Positions 7,241-15,023 of a stretch of DNA of 64,000 nucleotides are shown here, piece by piece. The DNA lies in assembly GCA_018713005.1 (NCBI GenBank), contig DVFX01000015.1, positions 14,194 to 78,193 of the forward strand, given 5' to 3'. Numbering within the stretch: the stretch's first letter is position 1; the number at the start of each line of letters is the position of its first letter. The notes under the pieces are model-generated. The model saw only the letters and a program-made list of their open reading frames with translations, searched no databases and was not told the origin of the DNA. Both the position numbers and the translations under genes were made by a program. Source of the DNA: Scatomorpha gallistercoris (GTDB lineage: Bacteria > Bacillota > Clostridia > Oscillospirales > Oscillospiraceae).

Positions 7241-7476
7241 GTAGATGCTGACAGGGAAGTCAGTAAGAACGCGGTCACCGGGGGTGCCACGCGCGCCGTG
7301 CGCGAGGGGTCAGAGACCCGCGCTGCCAGAGGCGCTGCGCCCTGGAGACCTGCCTGATAAGCTTAAGCAACACGGCTACTGCCCGCCGGGAAGGCTTGCC
7401 CTTCCGAAGAGGCAGACCAAAGACAACGCCATACGGCGATTATATAAAAAGAGGACGGCTGAAACCGTCCTCTTTT
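7241..7476 (+). ncRNA. Candidate structured noncoding RNA or leader, class unknown
   Basis: The 410 bases between rpmG and folC hold no credible gene but are densely self-complementary on the plus strand. Hairpins include CTGAC/GTCAG (7248-7263), GGGTC/GACCC, a GGCGC/GCGCC hairpin flanked by CCAG/CTGG, and CTGCCT/AGGCAG enclosing GGAAGG/CCTTCC. A strong terminator follows (7447-7476) before the folC ribosome site. A TATATT at 7235-7240 could be a -10, but no -35 was found. I looked for the motifs of tmRNA, RNase P, SRP RNA, T-box, cobalamin and tetrahydrofolate riboswitches without a match. The lack of a long end-to-end rod argues against 6S RNA. Confidence 0.45.
7447..7476 (+). terminator. 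Intrinsic terminator upstream of folC
   Basis: Stem GAGGACGG/CCGTCCTC extended by A4/T4 pairing, loop CTGAAA, then TTTT. It ends 71 bases before the folC start and so terminates a transcript that does not include folC, or attenuates one that does. Confidence 0.85.
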
Positions 7477-7547
7477 CGCGTCCGGATAATTCTTCTTCCA
7501 AACTCGGCGCCGTGATGGTATAATCACGGCGTAAACGGAGGTGCCGC

Positions 7548-8822
7548 ATGGATTATCAATCGGCTTTGAAATACATAGAGGGCGTGTCCTGGCTGGGCTC
7601 GCGTCCGGGCCTGGAGCGCATAGGCGAGCTGCTTGAACGCCTTGGGCGCCCACAGGACGCCCTGCGCTTCGTACATGTCGCCGGGACGAACGGCAAGGGC
7701 AGCGTCTGCGCCATGCTGCGCTCCGTCCTGAGCGCGGCGGGATACCGCGCCGGGCTGTACATATCTCCGCATCTCGCGCGCATGAACGAGCGCATGAGCA
7801 TTGACGGCGCGGACATATCCGACGATGAATTCGCCGTGAGCACACAGGAGCTCGCCGCGGCCGCGCGCGGCATGGCCGAGCCCTGCACTCAGTTTGAGCT
7901 CACGACCGCGCTGGCCCTGTACTGGTTCGCCAAGAAGCGCTGCGACATAGTGGTCCTGGAAACCGGTCTCGGCGGCAGGCTCGACGCGACTAACGCCATC
8001 GGTGTGCCGGACTGCGCCGTCATCACTAATATCGGCCTCGACCACACCGCCGTCCTGGGCGGTACGCTCGAGCTCATTGCCGCCGAGAAGGCGGGCATAT
8101 TCAAGGGTGGGCGCGCCGCCGCCTACGACCTGCCGGAGAACGTCAAGGCCGTTCTGCGGGGGAAGGCCCGGGCTGCCGGCACGGATTTGCGTTTCGCTGA
8201 TTTCTCACGGCTCGAGCGGCTTTCCGACGGGCTGGACGGGCAGCAATTCAGGTACCGTGGTGAGGAGTACGCCATACGGCTGCTGGGCGCGCACCAGCTC
8301 GCCAACGCGGCGGCTGCGCTTGAGGCGATAGGCCAGCTGCGCCGTGGCGGCTGGGAAATATCCGAAGAGGCGGTGCGGAGCGGCCTGGCCTCGGCCTCGT
8401 GGCCCGCACGGTTTGAGCGTGTGCTCACCGGGCCGGACTTCGTCATCGACGGCGGGCATAACCCTCAGTGCCTGACGGCCACGGCCGAGGCGCTGCGTAG
8501 ATATTATCCGGATACGCGCCGCGTACTGCTCTTCGGCGCGCTTGCCGACAAGGACTGGCAGGACATGGCGCGGCTGCTCATCCCCGTTGCGGACGAGTTC
8601 GTCTGCGCCACCCCGGAGAGTGAGCGCGCGCTGGACGCGGCCACGCTCGCGGAGTTCCTGCGCGGTGAGGGCTGCCGGGCCGAGGCGTATGACACAATCG
8701 AGGCCGCGGCCGACGCCGCATACAGGCGCGCCGCGCCGGACGGCATGGCCTGCTGCGTCGGCTCGCTGTATATGGCGGGCGCGGCGCGCTCTTATCTGTT
8801 GGGAAGGGGGAAGCAGGAGTGA
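7548..8822 (+). CDS. folC: Folylpolyglutamate/dihydrofolate synthase
   Basis: A 424-residue Mur-ligase-fold enzyme that adds glutamate to folates, and often also to dihydropteroate, in the cytoplasm. Motifs: P-loop HVAGTNGKGSVCAML (residue 45 on), the LETGLGGRLDATN and NIGLDHT metal/folate loops, GAHQLANAAAALEAI and DGGHNPQ in the C-terminal domain. GGAGGTGCCGC precedes the start. Its stop overlaps the GTG start of ruvX by 4 bases. Confidence 0.96.
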   Translation: MDYQSALKYIEGVSWLGSRPGLERIGELLERLGRPQDALRFVHVAGTNGKGSVCAMLRSVLSAAGYRAGLYISPHLARMNERMSIDGADISDDEFAVSTQELAAAARGMAEPCTQFELTTALALYWFAKKRCDIVVLETGLGGRLDATNAIGVPDCAVITNIGLDHTAVLGGTLELIAAEKAGIFKGGRAAAYDLPENVKAVLRGKARAAGTDLRFADFSRLERLSDGLDGQQFRYRGEEYAIRLLGAHQLANAAAALEAIGQLRRGGWEISEEAVRSGLASASWPARFERVLTGPDFVIDGGHNPQCLTATAEALRRYYPDTRRVLLFGALADKDWQDMARLLIPVADEFVCATPESERALDAATLAEFLRGEGCRAEAYDTIEAAADAAYRRAAPDGMACCVGSLYMAGAARSYLLGRGKQE

Positions 8823-9256
8823 GAATTATGGCTCTCGACTACGGCGACGCGCGCACGGGCGTTGCAATATCCGACGAGCGCGGCATACTCTGCGGCGAGA
8901 CGCTGGTGATTGCCGAGTGGAATGAAGAGAGGCTTGTCAACCGCATCGCAGCTCTGGCGGCGGACAAGGGCTGTGCGCTGGTGCTGCTCGGCCTGCCGCT
9001 GAACATGGACGGCAGCGAGGGCGCGCGCGCGGCAAAGTGCCGGGCCCTGGCGGATTTGCTCACAGCCGCCGGCGCGCCGGAGGTGCTGCTGAGAGACGAG
9101 CGGCGCACGAGCGTTGAGGCGCACAACATACTGCGCGCCAACGGCAAGCGCGAGAAAAAACACCGCCAGAGCGTTGACGCCGTTGCCGCCCAGCTGATAC
9201 TTGAGACCTATCTCGGCAGCGCGGACAACGCGCGCCGGCAGGGCAGAGGCGGATAA
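8819..9256 (+). CDS. ruvX: Holliday-junction resolvase-like RuvX (YqgF)
   Basis: A 145-residue RNase H-fold protein. Acidic active-site positions are in LDYGDARTGVAISDE, the VLLGLPLNMDG strand, DERRTSVEAHNIL and the closing SVDAVAAQLILETYL. YqgF proteins are implicated in 16S rRNA 5'-end maturation and in resolving branched DNA. The start is GTG at 8819, overlapping folC by 4 bases; an in-frame ATG three codons later is possible but would shorten the first strand. Confidence 0.93.
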   Translation: MRIMALDYGDARTGVAISDERGILCGETLVIAEWNEERLVNRIAALAADKGCALVLLGLPLNMDGSEGARAAKCRALADLLTAAGAPEVLLRDERRTSVEAHNILRANGKREKKHRQSVDAVAAQLILETYLGSADNARRQGRGG

Positions 9257-9258
9257 GC

Positions 9259-9297
9259 AATCCTCCCCGCGTTAAATTGGACGCGGGGAGGATTTTT
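9259..9297 (+). terminator. Terminator after ruvX (repeat copy 1)
   Basis: A 14-base arm on each side (9259-9272 with 9281-9294) and TTTTT at 9293-9297. It works for folC-ruvX and, more weakly, for the convergent dehydratase operon. The hairpin is nearly identical to the one at 12001-12036. Confidence 0.9.
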
Positions 9298-9302
9298 AGA
9301 GG

Positions 9303-10724
9303 TCAATCACCCTTGCGGTTGTGCAGTATCTGGCAAATGCTTTCTATGCGTGTCCGCAGGGCCTCTTCGCTGTATTCGCGATCGTCCCAGAAGTCCGCCT
9401 CAATGTAGAAATGGGGGACACCGGTGGCTTCCTGTACTATTTCGGAGCACATTTTTTGATGTGCGCCTAGCCAGCGATCAAAGTCAAAGAAGCCCATTAT
9501 CATGCCGTCGGGATGATTTGCCTGTACCTTTTCGATCATAGACTGGGCTTCGTAGCCCATGTTCTGGCCCAACGGCATTTTTAGCCACTGTTCGGCCATG
9601 CCCATATACGGGTCATCTCCATATTCCGAGGGTTTCATCTGGCTTCTGCTCGGGGTCAGCGTCTGGCTGAAGGTTGTGGCTACGCCGTTTTCGCGGAAGA
9701 TGCGGTCTATCCAGGGGATGCACCAGGGTACGAAATAGAAGCCGACCTTCGGAGAGCCCTTGGGAAGGATGCCTTCGCCGGATTTGACCGCCGCCTGGAG
9801 TTCCTTGATGAGAATGTCTATGGCCTCCTCAAGGTATTTGTAGCCGTTGTTGAGCGGTACGCCGATGCCGTCCTGGAAAAGCACCAAGGAGGCTCCGCCT
9901 ACCGGAACGGGGTCGCTGTTGCAGACGAGGTTGCCGAGTATGCCGAGCTTAAAGAGGTAGCGCCCGGAGTCGGCAAGAGCCTGCTTGAAATCCTCCTCAG
10001 TCGGATAGATGCCGGTTGCCTCGCTGATGGACTCAATGTCAGCCTTGATGACCTGGCTGAGGTACTTTATGCGGCTGTACTCGTCGTCGCACTCACCGTA
10101 ATATGTGTCGTGAGGCACACGGCTGACAACGTATTTCCACTCTTCGCCTATGAGGCACTGTATGAGCTCGTCCGTTTTCGGCCCCTCGTCACAGTTAAAG
10201 CCCCAGCTCCATATGATATCTGGAGATGCTATAATGTCGGTTGCATACGCGGCCAGGCGGGTCTTGTTCAGCGGGCAGTGACGGCAGCCGTAATTGAAGC
10301 CGAGCTCTTCGGCCTTCGTTATGATGGGACCGGCCTTGTGGAAAAAGCCGTTGAGTGTTTTGACCAATATCAGGTCGGGGAAAGAGACGTGTACGTTATC
10401 TCCTCCTGCACGCTTAAAGGCGGTGTACGGGGTGACGACGGCAGGAAGTATGCCGTAGATTATTTTCTTGCCCTCCGCCTTGTACTGCTTTGTGTGAGCG
10501 ACCTCGATGAGCTCCCGGGTCCAGGCGCCGATGAGCTTGCGGACGCCGCGATATTTGACGTCCCAGTTTGCGGGAATGTACTCCTCAACTGCATAGCGCA
10601 CGTCATCGTCGCTCAGACCGAGCGTGTCTGCGGTTTCCAACCAGCGAGGCATTATCTTCTCAAGCTCCTCGCCCTCAAATCCGGCCAGCTCCAGGAACCT
10701 TGCGTTTATCTCTTTGCCTGCCAT
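9303..10724 (-). CDS. 2-hydroxyacyl-CoA dehydratase family subunit (HgdA/B-like)
   Basis: A 473-residue protein of the 2-hydroxyacyl-CoA dehydratase superfamily, whose heterodimers use [4Fe-4S] clusters and a one-electron reduction to remove water from 2-hydroxyacyl-CoAs or perform Birch-type reductions. It has the family's paired Rossmann-like halves. Candidate cluster cysteines lie in YGCRHCPLNKT and NCDEGPK, and a family-like end motif in FFDFDRWLGAHQKMCSE. It follows the other subunit with one base between stop and start. Base composition is visibly less GC-rich than the flanking genes. Neither the ATPase activator nor a CoA-transferase gene is in the window, so the substrate is open. Confidence 0.8.
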   Translation of the reverse strand: MAGKEINARFLELAGFEGEELEKIMPRWLETADTLGLSDDDVRYAVEEYIPANWDVKYRGVRKLIGAWTRELIEVAHTKQYKAEGKKIIYGILPAVVTPYTAFKRAGGDNVHVSFPDLILVKTLNGFFHKAGPIITKAEELGFNYGCRHCPLNKTRLAAYATDIIASPDIIWSWGFNCDEGPKTDELIQCLIGEEWKYVVSRVPHDTYYGECDDEYSRIKYLSQVIKADIESISEATGIYPTEEDFKQALADSGRYLFKLGILGNLVCNSDPVPVGGASLVLFQDGIGVPLNNGYKYLEEAIDILIKELQAAVKSGEGILPKGSPKVGFYFVPWCIPWIDRIFRENGVATTFSQTLTPSRSQMKPSEYGDDPYMGMAEQWLKMPLGQNMGYEAQSMIEKVQANHPDGMIMGFFDFDRWLGAHQKMCSEIVQEATGVPHFYIEADFWDDREYSEEALRTRIESICQILHNRKGD

Positions 10725-10725
10725 C

Positions 10726-11892
10726 TCACTTGCCCTCCTTCAGATTTTCCACAAAGCTTTCGACACGGTTGCTGAGCGGCCCCATCTCCTCACGCGAATA
10801 GGAGTAGGCTGTCTCCAGCTTGAGCAGGGGAATATCCATTTCTCCAAGCCATTTGGCCACGCAGGTATATTCCATGTCGTATATCTCGTCGAAGGCCAGC
10901 TGATACCAGATGACGCCGTCGGCCTTGCCGGCGGACAGCAGCTCCTTCATGCGCTCAAAGCGCTGCTTCCAGGAGGGCTGGAAGAGGTTTATGGGCAGCT
11001 TGTCCAGGTAGCGGCTACGGGCAAAGCTCTCAATAAGGTCGCCGCTGGTGTCGACGTCGCACTCAGCTGCGCGGACTCCCTCGTCAAACATGTCTACAGG
11101 TACGGCGCAGCCGCAGCCGTCGAGCAGCCTCGGAAGCGTATAGTCGCCTGTCGCTATCACGCGCCCGGCCACCAGGACCCTCGGCGCATCCGCCGGCAGC
11201 CCCGCGGAGCCGTCGGACTCCAGCTGCGAACACAGAGACTCAAGCTCTTCGGCAAAAGACTCCGGATCGCCGGACAAAAAGCTTAGATGCTGCAGGCGCA
11301 TGTAGTTTTCAAAGCCTATTGCGCAGCGCTCACGGCGGCGAAGGGCGTCAAGACGACGGAAGCCGGCGTTTATGCGGTTGGAGACCTCAAAGTTTTTAAC
11401 GGCAGCTTCACGGTCCGGAGCCTTGCCGGTGACAGCCTCAACACGCTTCATAAGCTCTCTGAGCGAGTTGACATAGTAGCCGTATGCTATAGGCTTCTGC
11501 CAGTCGGCCGGTACGCCTAACTTGGCGAGCTTTACACCTTTGAATTCCAGCAGCTCGCTGATGCGGCCCACATGGCAGTCGGTTTCGGCCACGGTTACGA
11601 GATCTGCCTCCGGGGTAATAGGGTCCAGACCGAGCTCCAGGTATCCGGCCATTGAGCGGGCCAGCGGGTTCATGAAGCGGAGCATATAGTCCAGCACTGC
11701 CTCGGTGGGCTCAGGATCCCCGCCGCGGCACATAAAATATGTGTTCGCGCCTGAGGCCCTTATCATTTCCTCGGGGATAAAGACGCTGTTGTACTCGATT
11801 AGAGGTGTTCCCTCACGTTTCTCGCGCACCAGCTCCTTTACCCGCTGCTTGGACTGGCGGCTCAACTCCCGTACTGTACTGTTGATGTCCAA
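10726..11892 (-). CDS. 2-hydroxyacyl-CoA dehydratase family subunit (HgdB-like)
   Basis: A 388-residue second subunit of the same complex. It begins with the typical helical lead-in and the IEYNSVFIPEEMIRASGA segment (compare the P-E-E motif of HgdB/FldC proteins). Cys-containing loops follow: FMCRGGDPEP, AETDCHVGRI and LLDGCGC, and VIWYQLAFDEIYDMEYTC near the end. These suggest a bound iron-sulfur cluster. It is the first gene of the two-gene unit, behind a consensus promoter at 11950-11978. Confidence 0.82.
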   Translation of the reverse strand: MDINSTVRELSRQSKQRVKELVREKREGTPLIEYNSVFIPEEMIRASGANTYFMCRGGDPEPTEAVLDYMLRFMNPLARSMAGYLELGLDPITPEADLVTVAETDCHVGRISELLEFKGVKLAKLGVPADWQKPIAYGYYVNSLRELMKRVEAVTGKAPDREAAVKNFEVSNRINAGFRRLDALRRRERCAIGFENYMRLQHLSFLSGDPESFAEELESLCSQLESDGSAGLPADAPRVLVAGRVIATGDYTLPRLLDGCGCAVPVDMFDEGVRAAECDVDTSGDLIESFARSRYLDKLPINLFQPSWKQRFERMKELLSAGKADGVIWYQLAFDEIYDMEYTCVAKWLGEMDIPLLKLETAYSYSREEMGPLSNRVESFVENLKEGK

Positions 11893-11949
11893 GATGTGTT
11901 CCTCCTTATATATAAAATAAACATAATTTCATTTTTTATCATGTAAATA

Positions 11950-11978
11950 ATTATAATCTTCGCCGATACTGCTGTCAA
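11950..11978 (-). promoter_or_regulatory. Consensus sigma-A promoter of the dehydratase operon
   Basis: On the minus strand a perfect TTGACA (11973-11978), exactly 17 bp and a perfect TATAAT (11950-11955), in a markedly AT-rich leader (11893-12000). One of the strongest promoters in the window; expression is likely high unless a repressor acts. Confidence 0.85.
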
Positions 11979-12000
11979 GTTAATAACAAATAATATATAA

Positions 12001-12036
12001 AATCCTCCCCGCGTTCAGTTTAACGCGGGGAGGACT
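12001..12036 (-). terminator. Terminator of the 12039-12449 gene (repeat copy 2)
   Basis: Stem TCCTCCCCGCGTT (12003-12015) with AACGCGGGGAGGA (12022-12034), followed on the minus strand by ATTTTA. Its arms match those of the terminator at 9259-9294 almost base for base; only the loop and one flank differ. Confidence 0.85.
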
Positions 12037-12038
12037 GT

Positions 12039-12449
12039 TTATTCGTTTACCAGATAGGTGGCAGATTCCGGCGAGCAGATTTCCACGGCGAGCTCACGGC
12101 ATTCGCCGCCGACGTCCGCGTAGCCGCAAAAGCGCGCGCGGTCAAGGCCGAAGTGCTCGTCCATGACGTCGAGCCGCAGCTCCGGGCAGCGCTCGAGCAG
12201 CTCTGAAAGCGGGAGCTTTTCGCCGCAGAAGGTCCCAAAATTGCCGCGAGGAGAGAGAATGTACGCATAGCTCTCGCTCCATTTTACGGCGTGGAAAACA
12301 ACGCGTCCGGAGCTTGTCATGTACGGCGGCTCCGGAGACTGCATGCCGTACTCGGTGATGAGGGTGAGCGCATCTCCGCTCACGGAAAAGCGCACGGGCA
12401 TGTCATGCAGGGAATAGGGCGGCTCGGTAAAGGCGTAGTGTTTTTCCAT
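12039..12449 (-). CDS. Conserved hypothetical protein
   Basis: A 136-residue soluble protein with no signal peptide or membrane segment; I do not recognise the family. It is rich in short beta-strand-like stretches (PVRFSVSGDALTLITEYG; GRVVFHAVKWSESYAYIL) and acidic near the end. The start at 12449 is chosen because GGAGGACGCA precedes it; an in-frame ATG 4 codons upstream lacks a site. Its own terminator follows. Confidence 0.65.
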   Translation of the reverse strand: MEKHYAFTEPPYSLHDMPVRFSVSGDALTLITEYGMQSPEPPYMTSSGRVVFHAVKWSESYAYILSPRGNFGTFCGEKLPLSELLERCPELRLDVMDEHFGLDRARFCGYADVGGECRELAVEICSPESATYLVNE

Positions 12450-12499
12450 TGCGTCCTCCAAATCTTTTTTTGCCCTCGCGGCGGCCTGGAGTGGCGGGA

Positions 12500-13018
12500 T
12501 TACTTTTTCAGCTCAGGGATGTCTATCTCGGCCGGGTCGTCGGGGGACTCGACAAGCTCCCAAATGTCGCCGTTGGTGGCGAGGTCGCCGATGACGGAGA
12601 GGGGCTGCTTCATATAGCGGGCGTGGCCGGTGGCCGCGACTGTTCCGTCGGGCAGGATTATCTCGCCCTCGCCGTCGAAGATGAGGCGGGTGTTGCGCGT
12701 AACACGCCCGGTCACTATGAGCGGTACGTCGTAGGGAACGGGGTGGCGGTAGCGCACATTGATATCTGCGGTGACGGCCCAGGTGTCCGGCTCGCTTACA
12801 TTTATGGCGCGGCCCATCGTCTCGTCGAGCATGGAGCAGATGACGCCGCCGTGTACGCGTCCGGGGTAGCTCTGGTGCTTGAAGTCAGCGGTTATAAGCG
12901 CGGCGATGGAGCCGTCCTCGAGCTCGTAAAAATTGGAGTGAAGGCCCCAGTCGTTGTTTATTCCGCAGACAAAGCAGTTGCCGGAGCTGTTGTGCTTGCG
13001 CACGACTTTCTTTTTCAC
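12500..13018 (-). CDS. Hotdog-fold (PaaI-type) thioesterase domain protein
   Basis: A 172-residue protein. After an N-terminal segment with CFVCGINN (the Cys-containing lead-in of PaaI-type hotdogs), the core has SYPGRVHGGVICSMLDETMGRA, whose HGG and D/E positions fit the thioesterase active site, and later ADINVRYRHPVPYDVPLIV. It likely hydrolyses an acyl-CoA. The start is GTG at 13018, preceded by GGAGGGATAGAC. Weak hairpin DNA separates it from the foldase gene. Confidence 0.85.
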   Translation of the reverse strand: MKKKVVRKHNSSGNCFVCGINNDWGLHSNFYELEDGSIAALITADFKHQSYPGRVHGGVICSMLDETMGRAINVSEPDTWAVTADINVRYRHPVPYDVPLIVTGRVTRNTRLIFDGEGEIILPDGTVAATGHARYMKQPLSVIGDLATNGDIWELVESPDDPAEIDIPELKK

Positions 13019-13040
13019 GTCTATCCCTCCTACATGACAG

Positions 13041-13066
13041 GCGGGGGAACCCCTGAGGGCTCCCCC
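13041..13066 (-). terminator. Hairpin after the foldase gene (weak terminator)
   Basis: GGGGGA/TCCCCC arms with an inner CCC/GGG pair form a strong hairpin just after the 13100-14773 gene, but no T-run follows on either strand, so termination may be partial. Confidence 0.4.
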
Positions 13067-13099
13067 GTATCCCGCGTTTGCGGATGTCAATCTGTCTCG

Positions 13100-14773
13100 T
13101 CAGGTCTTGGCGAACCAGTTGATGAAGCCGTTTATGCTCAGCGTGTACTGGGACACGAGCTCGGACTCCCAGGCGTCGTAGTCGGGCTGGCGAAGGCCCT
13201 CGGGAGCGCCGGTGGAGCTCAGGCCGAACTGGGCCAGGCAGTCATGGTAAGTGTAGTCGTCTGTGCCGACGAAGTAGACCAGATGATAGCCGGTGTAGTT
13301 GGTGGACTCGACGAAAATTATCTCGTTGTCGCCGGGCTGGCGGGAGCTGTCGAAAATCCAGTCGTTTATCGGGTCGACCATCTGGTTCATGGCGACGTGC
13401 TCATAGAGGCCGCCGGTGCTGGCGTAGGCGCTGGAGCCGTTGGAGCCGGTGTCGTCGCTGTGAGTGTTGGCCAGGTTGGAGAAGGCGTCCTCGGTCTCGC
13501 CGGCCTCGACCCACTGGTCATAGATGCTGTTGATTTCATCCTCGGCGGCCTGAAGCTCCTCTTCGGAGAATTCTCCGTCCTCATCCTCGTCAACGGCCTG
13601 AATCAGTATGTGGCGGAAGGAGACGCCGTTGTAGTCGGTGTTGTCGCTGCGGGAGTGGAAGACCACGACGTAGTAGCCGCTGCCGTCAACTTCGATGACG
13701 CCCACGTCGCCCTCGGCGCGGTCGGCGCTCAGCACCCACTCGGAGAAGGTGTCGGCAAAGGTGCTGCTGATGTTGTAGCCAAAGACGTTGCTGAGCTCGT
13801 TTATCTCGGCGCCCTCGACCTCATCGGCGACGGTTTCGGCAAAGTCCGCGCCGCCCTCGACGGCCTCGGCGATGCGGTCGGCAATCTCCCTGGCGTCGGC
13901 CATGGTGGCGTCGGTGACCTCCTCATTGGTCTCCTCCTCGCCGTCTTCGTTGGTCGTGGTGACCTCCTCGCGCTCAGCGGAGACCAGGTAGTAGTCGAGG
14001 GTCAGCGCGTCAAAGGCGTCGGCGTTCTCGTCGTAGTAGGCGTTGAGCTCATCGGAGGTGTACTCGAAACTGTCGAATACATCCTGGGAGTAGTCCTCGG
14101 CGATGTACGCACGGGAGAGCAGGTTGCGGACAAGCTCGCTGTCCACGCCCTTGCCGTAGGTGGCGGCCAGATAGCCGTCGGCCCCGCGCAGATTGTAGTT
14201 CTCCGCCAGGGTGGCATAGGTGTCCATGGCGTCGTCAATAGCCTGGGAATCCTCCTCGGAGAGGGTGTAGCCCTCGTTGGTGGCGGCGTCGTACAGGGCG
14301 GTCACCTGGACCATGTTTTCCAGGGCGGTCTCACGGAAATAGTCGTCCCAGGTGAAGGTCTCGGGCGCGTTGTCGCCGGATAGGGAGTCGGGCATGGTCA
14401 CGTTCAGGGCGGTGAGCATGCCGGTGTTGACCTCCTGCTCATCTAGGGCGTTGTTCGTGTTGAGCCCGATGAAGGAGAGATAGCTCTGGTACTGGTAGGT
14501 GAAGTTGTTGTAAGCGGTGTTGTAGTAGTACTGGTACTCCGCGTTGGTGAACTTGTAGTCGCCGATGGTCATGGCAGTGGTGCCGGTGTACAGCAGGTTC
14601 GTGTTCAGCAGCACTATCAGCACGACAAACACCGCTATGATAACGCCGACTATAGTCCATGTCCGGCGTTCCTTCTTGGCCTTCTTCTCGGCCTCGCGTT
14701 CCGCCAGAGTCTTCGGACTGGTCCCCGCTTCACGTTCGGCCTGACGCCGCTTCTTGTCCTGTGATGCGCTCAT
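13100..14773 (-). CDS. Membrane-anchored parvulin-type peptidyl-prolyl isomerase (PrsA/SurA-like)
   Basis: A 557-residue protein. A basic cytoplasmic start (residues 1-38) and one transmembrane helix (about 39-60) precede an acidic extracytoplasmic part. A Tyr-rich region near residues 75-100 leads into a SurA_N-like helical domain. A parvulin domain lies around residues 385-505 (FRHILIQAV; ASTGGLYEHV; DWIFDSSRQPGD; GYHLVYFVG). It probably assists folding of exported proteins. The family usually has a lipobox; here anchoring is by an N-terminal helix instead. Many Glu/Asp residues suggest function outside the membrane. Confidence 0.87.
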   Translation of the reverse strand: MSASQDKKRRQAEREAGTSPKTLAEREAEKKAKKERRTWTIVGVIIAVFVVLIVLLNTNLLYTGTTAMTIGDYKFTNAEYQYYYNTAYNNFTYQYQSYLSFIGLNTNNALDEQEVNTGMLTALNVTMPDSLSGDNAPETFTWDDYFRETALENMVQVTALYDAATNEGYTLSEEDSQAIDDAMDTYATLAENYNLRGADGYLAATYGKGVDSELVRNLLSRAYIAEDYSQDVFDSFEYTSDELNAYYDENADAFDALTLDYYLVSAEREEVTTTNEDGEEETNEEVTDATMADAREIADRIAEAVEGGADFAETVADEVEGAEINELSNVFGYNISSTFADTFSEWVLSADRAEGDVGVIEVDGSGYYVVVFHSRSDNTDYNGVSFRHILIQAVDEDEDGEFSEEELQAAEDEINSIYDQWVEAGETEDAFSNLANTHSDDTGSNGSSAYASTGGLYEHVAMNQMVDPINDWIFDSSRQPGDNEIIFVESTNYTGYHLVYFVGTDDYTYHDCLAQFGLSSTGAPEGLRQPDYDAWESELVSQYTLSINGFINWFAKT

Positions 14774-14865
14774 GCGTGTTTCATCCTTTTCTGTGGGGCG
14801 CGTGCCTGGAAGGCTTCCGGGCGTATACGGTCCCCGTTTTGTATTTTCGCTTGTATAGCTTTGGT

Positions 14866-14894
14866 ATTATAACGCAAAGACGCGCCTGTTTCAA
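14866..14894 (-). promoter_or_regulatory. Sigma-A promoter of the foldase gene
   Basis: Minus strand TTGAAA (14889-14894), 17 bp, TATAAT (14866-14871), about 90 bases upstream of the start codon. Confidence 0.75.
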
Positions 14895-15023
14895 GGCATA
14901 AATGTAAATTAAACTTTTCTGCCGGGCACAGAGCTTGTGCCTGACCGCGTTTCATGGTAGAATATAGCTCACAAGCATGTGAGAATAGCTAATCTACTAT
15001 CGAAAGCAGTGATATATTTGCCA

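Noticed and set aside
7241..7476. T-box, cobalamin, tetrahydrofolate riboswitch, tmRNA, RNase P, SRP or 6S RNA
   Set aside because: GGGGGTGCCACGCG and GGAGACCTGCC looked suggestive, but the order and flanking core motifs of each family are absent, and the ends do not pair into a 6S-like rod.
7245..7523. A 92-codon open frame in the structured region before folC
   Set aside because: No ribosome site, runs through the terminator hairpin, and its composition is not protein-like.
9259..12036. The paired hairpins as insertion-sequence ends
   Set aside because: They are transcription terminators in position and structure, there is no transposase between them and no target duplication was seen; kept only as possible recombination sites.
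12449..14383. A 644-codon plus-strand open frame
   Set aside because: It lies antisense to the foldase gene, is Val/Gly/Ala-biased and shows no domain; it is a shadow of GC-rich coding DNA on the other strand.
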